Shown piece by piece: positions 63,491 to 64,000 of a stretch of 64,000 nucleotides of DNA (within the stretch, counting starts at the first letter, position 1; each line of letters opens with the position of its first letter). The DNA is from Grammothele lineata (Eukaryota; Basidiomycota; Agaricomycetes; Polyporales; Polyporaceae), in assembly GCA_002150815.3 (NCBI GenBank), contig NDFF03000013.1, positions 434,001 through 498,000 on the forward strand, given 5' to 3'. The notes beneath the pieces are model-generated. The model did not search any database. It was not told where the DNA came from and saw only the letters and a list, made by a program, of their open reading frames with translations. Both the position numbers and the translations under genes were made by a program.

Positions 63491-64000
63491 ACCGCTTAAA
63501 CTTCGCGCAGACGTGATTTTGGATTATCGAGCGTGGCCATTGGGATAGAGGAGTGTACGATGACATAGCCAGAGATAAAACGCATGTTGTACTACTAGTT
63601 ACCCATCATAAAGCATGTATGTTGTACACGTTGAGATCGACTTCACCACGAACGCCTGCGCTGTTACCTGTGTTGTAGTCAGGTTCCCGACTTCCTGAAT
63701 TTTGCGTGCCGATGTCCAAGTTCTAGCGTCAGTCCTTTGAAAGGAATTAGAGGAAGGATTTTGCGGTCTTCCCTAGCAGTTGGAGGGAAGGATCAATTTG
63801 CACTTGGCATTGGTTGACGTCCAAGCAAGTTGCTCAGACGTCCAGCTGCGCGAAGCGCCCAAATTAGCCGCACAAAGTTACGCCGGTCATAGGCGCTCTG
63901 TAGGTACCCGTGAGAAAGTGCCGTGAAGAACTGTACAGAACCACCGGCGGCTGCCGGCTGGAAACCTTGGGCAAGGAGTATCGTGCCGCACGCGAACCCC
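63491..64000. other. 3' flank of catalase, no gene seen
   Basis: AT-richer sequence with frequent stops in all frames. No RNA gene or repeat recognised. Confidence 0.5.

Overview
The window is nuclear DNA of a filamentous basidiomycete, most likely a wood-decaying Agaricomycete and perhaps a polypore. Three things point there: genes cut into many exons by introns of about 50-70 nt with GT..AG ends and CTGAC/CTAAC-like branch sites; basidiomycete-typical families such as the DUF6533 membrane protein; and a complete extracellular cellobiose dehydrogenase of the white-rot type. I rebuilt the gene models by hand from splice sites and reading-phase closure. Every join given below closes in frame from ATG to stop.

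Left part (0-25.6 kb), mostly minus strand: the last exon of an unknown plus-strand gene; an F-box protein with a hydrophobic C-terminal segment; a four-helix MARVEL-like membrane protein; a KRE6/SKN1-type beta-glucan synthesis protein (GH16 fold); a long disordered protein; a secreted six-hairpin (GH95-like) glycosidase. A 17-exon DUF6533 protein follows on the plus strand. Then, minus strand, come two tandem paralogs sharing a CxCGQC...WLSPRMR module (only one has ankyrin repeats) and ribonuclease H1.

Middle (26-42 kb), plus strand: a membrane-anchored Nudix hydrolase, a DUF985-type cupin and a SAM methyltransferase in a row; a gene-poor 6.2-kb stretch; a C2H2 zinc-finger protein; an RBM18-like RNA-binding protein; and a tRNA-Asp(GTC) with an apparent 6-nt intron.

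Right part (42-64 kb): a GH18 chitinase with a C-terminal chitin-binding module (minus); an Spg1/Tem1-type GTPase (minus); cellobiose dehydrogenase; a Dma1/CHFR-like FHA-RING ubiquitin ligase; the iron-sulfur subunit of succinate dehydrogenase; and a monofunctional heme catalase (all plus).

Themes are cell-wall and lignocellulose carbohydrate chemistry (KRE6-like, GH95-like, GH18, CDH), septation/mitotic-exit control (Spg1 and a Dma1-like ligase 7 kb apart) and housekeeping respiration and redox (SDHB, catalase). I saw no transposon, CRISPR array, viral gene or obvious horizontally acquired island. The least explained parts are the 29.8-36.1 kb stretch, small candidate genes near 2.3-2.85, 31.6 and 40.0 kb, and the tandem CGQC paralogs.
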